Below are positions 61,210 to 64,000 of a DNA stretch of 64,000 nt, piece after piece. Origin of the DNA: Opisthocomus hoazin (taxonomy: Eukaryota; Chordata; Aves; Opisthocomiformes; Opisthocomidae); contig NC_134415.1 in NCBI RefSeq assembly GCF_030867145.1, positions 52,280,693-52,344,692 on the forward strand. Reading direction: 5' to 3'. Both the position numbers and the translations under genes were made by a program. Below the pieces are notes generated by a model, which was given only the letters and a program-made list of their open reading frames with translations, was not told the origin of the DNA and made no database searches. Position 1 is the stretch's first letter, and the number at the start of each line of letters is the position of its first letter.

Positions 61210-61672
61210 GTCCACTGTGAAAAGCCGCTTAGGGCGGTTCAGCTTTTGTTAGCCTGCGCTGAGCCTTGCTGCACTGGCGTTTCCAATGCACGGGCATTTT
61301 CAATGCGCTGCTGCTGCTCTGCGGGGAGAAGCCATCTCCCTTCGTGCCAGCAATTTCTCTCTACGCCTTGCGTCTTTTCGGTTCTTTTGGCAAGCAGTGA
61401 GAAGCAAATGGCTGCGCCGGTCGGGGATTGCGTTTTAGTGGTAGTGCCGGAGCATTAGCAGCCTGGTTACAGCTCGCACTGCGTCAGTCGTGCTCCACAC
61501 CCCGTGCAGTCAGCTGACCGGCCTCCTGCAGCACCAGTGCAGCCGCAGACTGCGGACGCTGCTGGGGAAGCCCATGTTTCCCATCCTGGGCTGTAGATTT
61601 CTTCTCCTGCAGCTGTCCTCTTGGTATGCATAATTGATAATCACAGCTGGAGGGTAGATCGTTGGTGGAGAG
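61210..61672 (+). promoter_or_regulatory. RTN4: Predicted RTN4-C (Nogo-C) promoter and 5' UTR
   Basis: Between about 61,214 and 61,562 CpG dinucleotides cluster (roughly two dozen by eye) in otherwise AT-rich intron, forming a small CpG-rich patch directly upstream of the Nogo-C start codon. Three identical E-boxes, CAGCTG, lie at 61,511-61,516, 61,610-61,615 and 61,644-61,649. CAGCTG is a preferred site for MyoD-family factors, and Nogo-C is the muscle-enriched isoform in mammals. An AT-rich stretch with TAATTG and TGATAA lies at about 61,630-61,640. There is no convincing TATA box. The transcription start cannot be placed. Confidence 0.6.
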
Positions 61673-61706
61673 ATGGACAGTCAGCCGAGCAGTTGGAAGG
61701 ATAAGG
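61673..61706 (+). CDS. RTN4: RTN4-C (Nogo-C) alternative first coding exon
   Basis: ATG at 61,673 opens MDSQPSSWKDK followed by one G and a GT donor (G|GTATTT). Human Nogo-C begins MDGQKKNWKDK before the shared reticulon-homology domain. Residues 1, 2, 4 and 8-11 agree, and the length is the same. The exon ends in phase 1, exactly what is needed to join the same downstream exon as exons 2 and 3. It lies in intron 3, the position of the Nogo-C first exon in mammals, and is far too short to be found by an ORF length filter. The donor is weak beyond GTA. The start context is AGAGATGG (purine at -3, G at +4). Confidence 0.9.
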
Positions 61707-64000
61707 GTATTTGTTCTTTCACCTTTTTTCCTTTTTTTTTTTTTAGCTGAAAATGCTGTGGGTTGTTTTTAGCAAACGGTGTTTGTAGCATGTGTTTGAT
61801 TGTGAAATGTATCTGAAGATGTAAAATCTAATTGTACTATATGCAGAATTGCAAAAGCTGTAGGTTAAAATGGGTAAATATGAGCAATGCAGAATTATTT
61901 ATGTGGGTGAAATGGCTTGTGTGACACTGCAGATCTTTTTCAGTGCTACAGAGCATATTAAAGAACAGCTTGTTTTGGTATGCACTGCACAAATGACAGC
62001 ATAGTCCGAATTTAGTTGATGTTTCTTTGAAATTCCTAGATTATGAATAATTTAGTAATATTAACCATTAACTCGAAAGAATGTAGTGTCTGCAGTTCAT
62101 GTCGTGTAATAATTTTATGAGGAGAAATCGCATGCAGACTCTACAGCAGGTTATTCTCTCCCTCGCCCTCGTCAGGAATAGCATATCTGGAGTCTACCCT
62201 TAATCACGTTTGCTTTGGATTTTTCATAATTCTGTTAGGTTCTGGGTAAAACTGACTTTTTTTCAGAATTTACAGCTATAATGTCAAATTGGTTTAGGTA
62301 AATAAGTAGCTAACCTTATATTAGTGTGGTTCTGACCTTTGTTCCTGTAACCACCAATGGGAGATCACCATTGTAAATCTCTGTGGATCATTATATTAGT
62401 GCTTGATGTGTAAGAGTTTAAGCCTTATTTGAATACCTAATCTTCAAACTTTATCAACAAGATAAGCATTAAAAAAATTTAATCATTTCTGGATACTTAA
62501 ATATCTTCTTAAAGAGCCATGTCATGCTCGGTACTTTGTACTTGTGATGTTTTCCTGTTTTTTCTAATAACTGTTGTTCAAAATCTGGGGTTTTTTTTCC
62601 ACTTGGACAAAATTGCCAGCTGTCTAGAATCCACAGAATGCTCTATCAGAACCTAAATCTGTAGCAAAAAAGCCCTTCAGGGAAAAAAGTTTGCCCTTGC
62701 AAAACAAGTTTCTATAAGTTTTAATATTTCGTTAAAGGGCTGTAAAATATTAGGAAAAAATATCCTGAAGTGTTTAGTAATATATTCTTGATGTGTAACA
62801 GTTTTAAATGTTCAGCCCTTTGTACATCAAGCCTGAAATCCAATTTTCAGGTTTTCTTTTACAACCTGATGAGCAGTGTTGGTGGTGGTCTTGTCCCTCG
62901 CTGCAAGCAGACATTTCCAAAGCTAGAATTTGAGACCATGAGAATAATGGATTCTTTCTTGGTTTGGAATTAACAAATTGCCAATCATGAGCATGCCTGT
63001 GTGGCACACTTGGGGGGAATACGCTAACCATGCCAGGGCAAGCCATGCTGTTACAGCGGCATGGATGCCAGTAACGTGGGGTCTGTACACGTGGCTGCTT
63101 TGCGAAATGGAGACCTGACTAGCATGTAATGGAAGTGGCCTCCAGTGAACAAAGGAAACCTGAACTCGTCCTACGTGTGTATTTTGTATTGGTATAACTG
63201 CTTCAAGCAGTGTTTTAAATTCCTCTTCCCCCCTCTTTGTTTTTACATAGTGGCATCCCCTTAGGTGGAGGAAGCTGGTTTAGTGCCTGTTTCTCCCTCT
63301 GAGGACATCCTTGCTGCCTTGAGGTTTGATGATATTTTAACTTGTAGAGATAAGGTCTAAAAGAAAATGGAAGCAGAACAAGAAGGTTTTCTGGGGAAGC
63401 AGAAGAGTCTACTTCCTTTCCTTTTGCAACTGTTCTTGAATCCTAGTTTAGTGTGGTTTCTGATAGCATTTGTTTGTAACGAGATGGAGACATGTTGTTT
63501 CGTGTGTTCTTCTCTCATTAGGTCAGGCTCCAGTGGCATGGAGAATGGTGGGTAAAGTTCAGGGACTGATTACACTATTCATCTTACCACAGAATAAATA
63601 CAGAAGCAAATATTGCAACATGCTTCTTCGCACGCTAAAAAATAACCTTAAAAAAAAAATCAAATGTAAAACCAAGGAAGAACCAAAAGTATAGTTCATA
63701 GTTAGGCATTCCAAGTGAAGCACTACTTCATAATTAATATGATCCTAAACTTAGGTTTTGTCTGCATATTACTTGTGCTACAACTGTAGTAGTTCAGGAA
63801 CCAGTATAGTAGAAGTGGTATAACCTGTGGTATTGATTAATACCTGTGGTGTTGATCATTTAGATAGGCAGGATGAAACAGGTTTACCTTGGGAATGGTA
63901 TGACTTTTATTTTTAGCACTTTTAAAGACAGGCTTCCATGGAGTAATTGGTACTAAAATGTCTTAACATTCATTTATTTATTATTTCAATTAATTGTAGT

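Larger units (their letters stand above)
54815..64000 (+). other. RTN4: RTN4 intron 3, continuing beyond the window
   Basis: GT donor at 54,815 (GTAATC). No acceptor followed by the conserved reticulon sequence (VVDLLYWRD type) was found before the window end, so the next common exon lies to the right. Apart from the Nogo-C first exon and promoter, which are annotated separately, I see no gene. It has T-runs at about 56,257-56,300 and 56,699-56,727, AT-rich stretches and short unrecognised frames. Confidence 0.8.

Overview
This is a piece of vertebrate, almost certainly avian, nuclear genome. The evidence is AT-rich non-coding DNA with no compact gene packing, one GC-rich CpG island, a CR1 retrotransposon remnant, and coding exons of reticulon-4 (RTN4, Nogo) that match the human protein block by block but are clearly diverged. 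The species cannot be fixed from the window alone. All of the recognised coding sequence belongs to the 5' half of RTN4 on the + strand; the shared reticulon-homology exons (Nogo-66 loop and membrane hairpins) lie beyond the right edge.

Layout. Positions 1-35,290 are non-coding DNA upstream of RTN4. I recognise no protein, rRNA or tRNA gene there, only low-complexity tracts, a diverged duplicated 48-bp segment, a probable ancient repeat and a small CpG-richer patch near 34.5-34.9 kb. A CpG island spans about 35.29-37.64 kb and carries the RTN4 promoter and exon 1 (start codon 36,133, donor after 36,571). Intron 1 (14,904 bp) contains a CR1 fragment in antisense orientation at 49.4-49.86 kb. 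Exon 2 (51,476-51,532, 57 bp) is followed by an 837-bp intron with an apparent GC donor. The large Nogo-A-specific exon 3 (52,370-54,814, 2,445 bp, 815 codons) follows. Intron 3 runs off the window end and contains, at 61,673-61,706, a tiny alternative first exon encoding MDSQPSSWKDK. This is the counterpart of the muscle-enriched RTN4-C (Nogo-C) N-terminus and sits just downstream of a small CpG cluster and three CAGCTG E-boxes.

How the parts work together. Every recognised splice boundary is phase 1. Exon 1 + 2 + 3 gives the N-terminus of Nogo-A (980 complete codons plus one base). Exon 1 + 2 joined directly to the downstream exon gives Nogo-B, and the 61.67-kb exon joined to the same downstream exon gives Nogo-C. 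The window therefore holds the whole isoform-choosing half of the gene: two promoters and one long cassette exon. I found no undescribed multi-gene system. The points most worth checking are the avian Nogo-C exon and promoter, the GC-AG intron, and the unusual CR1 remnant.
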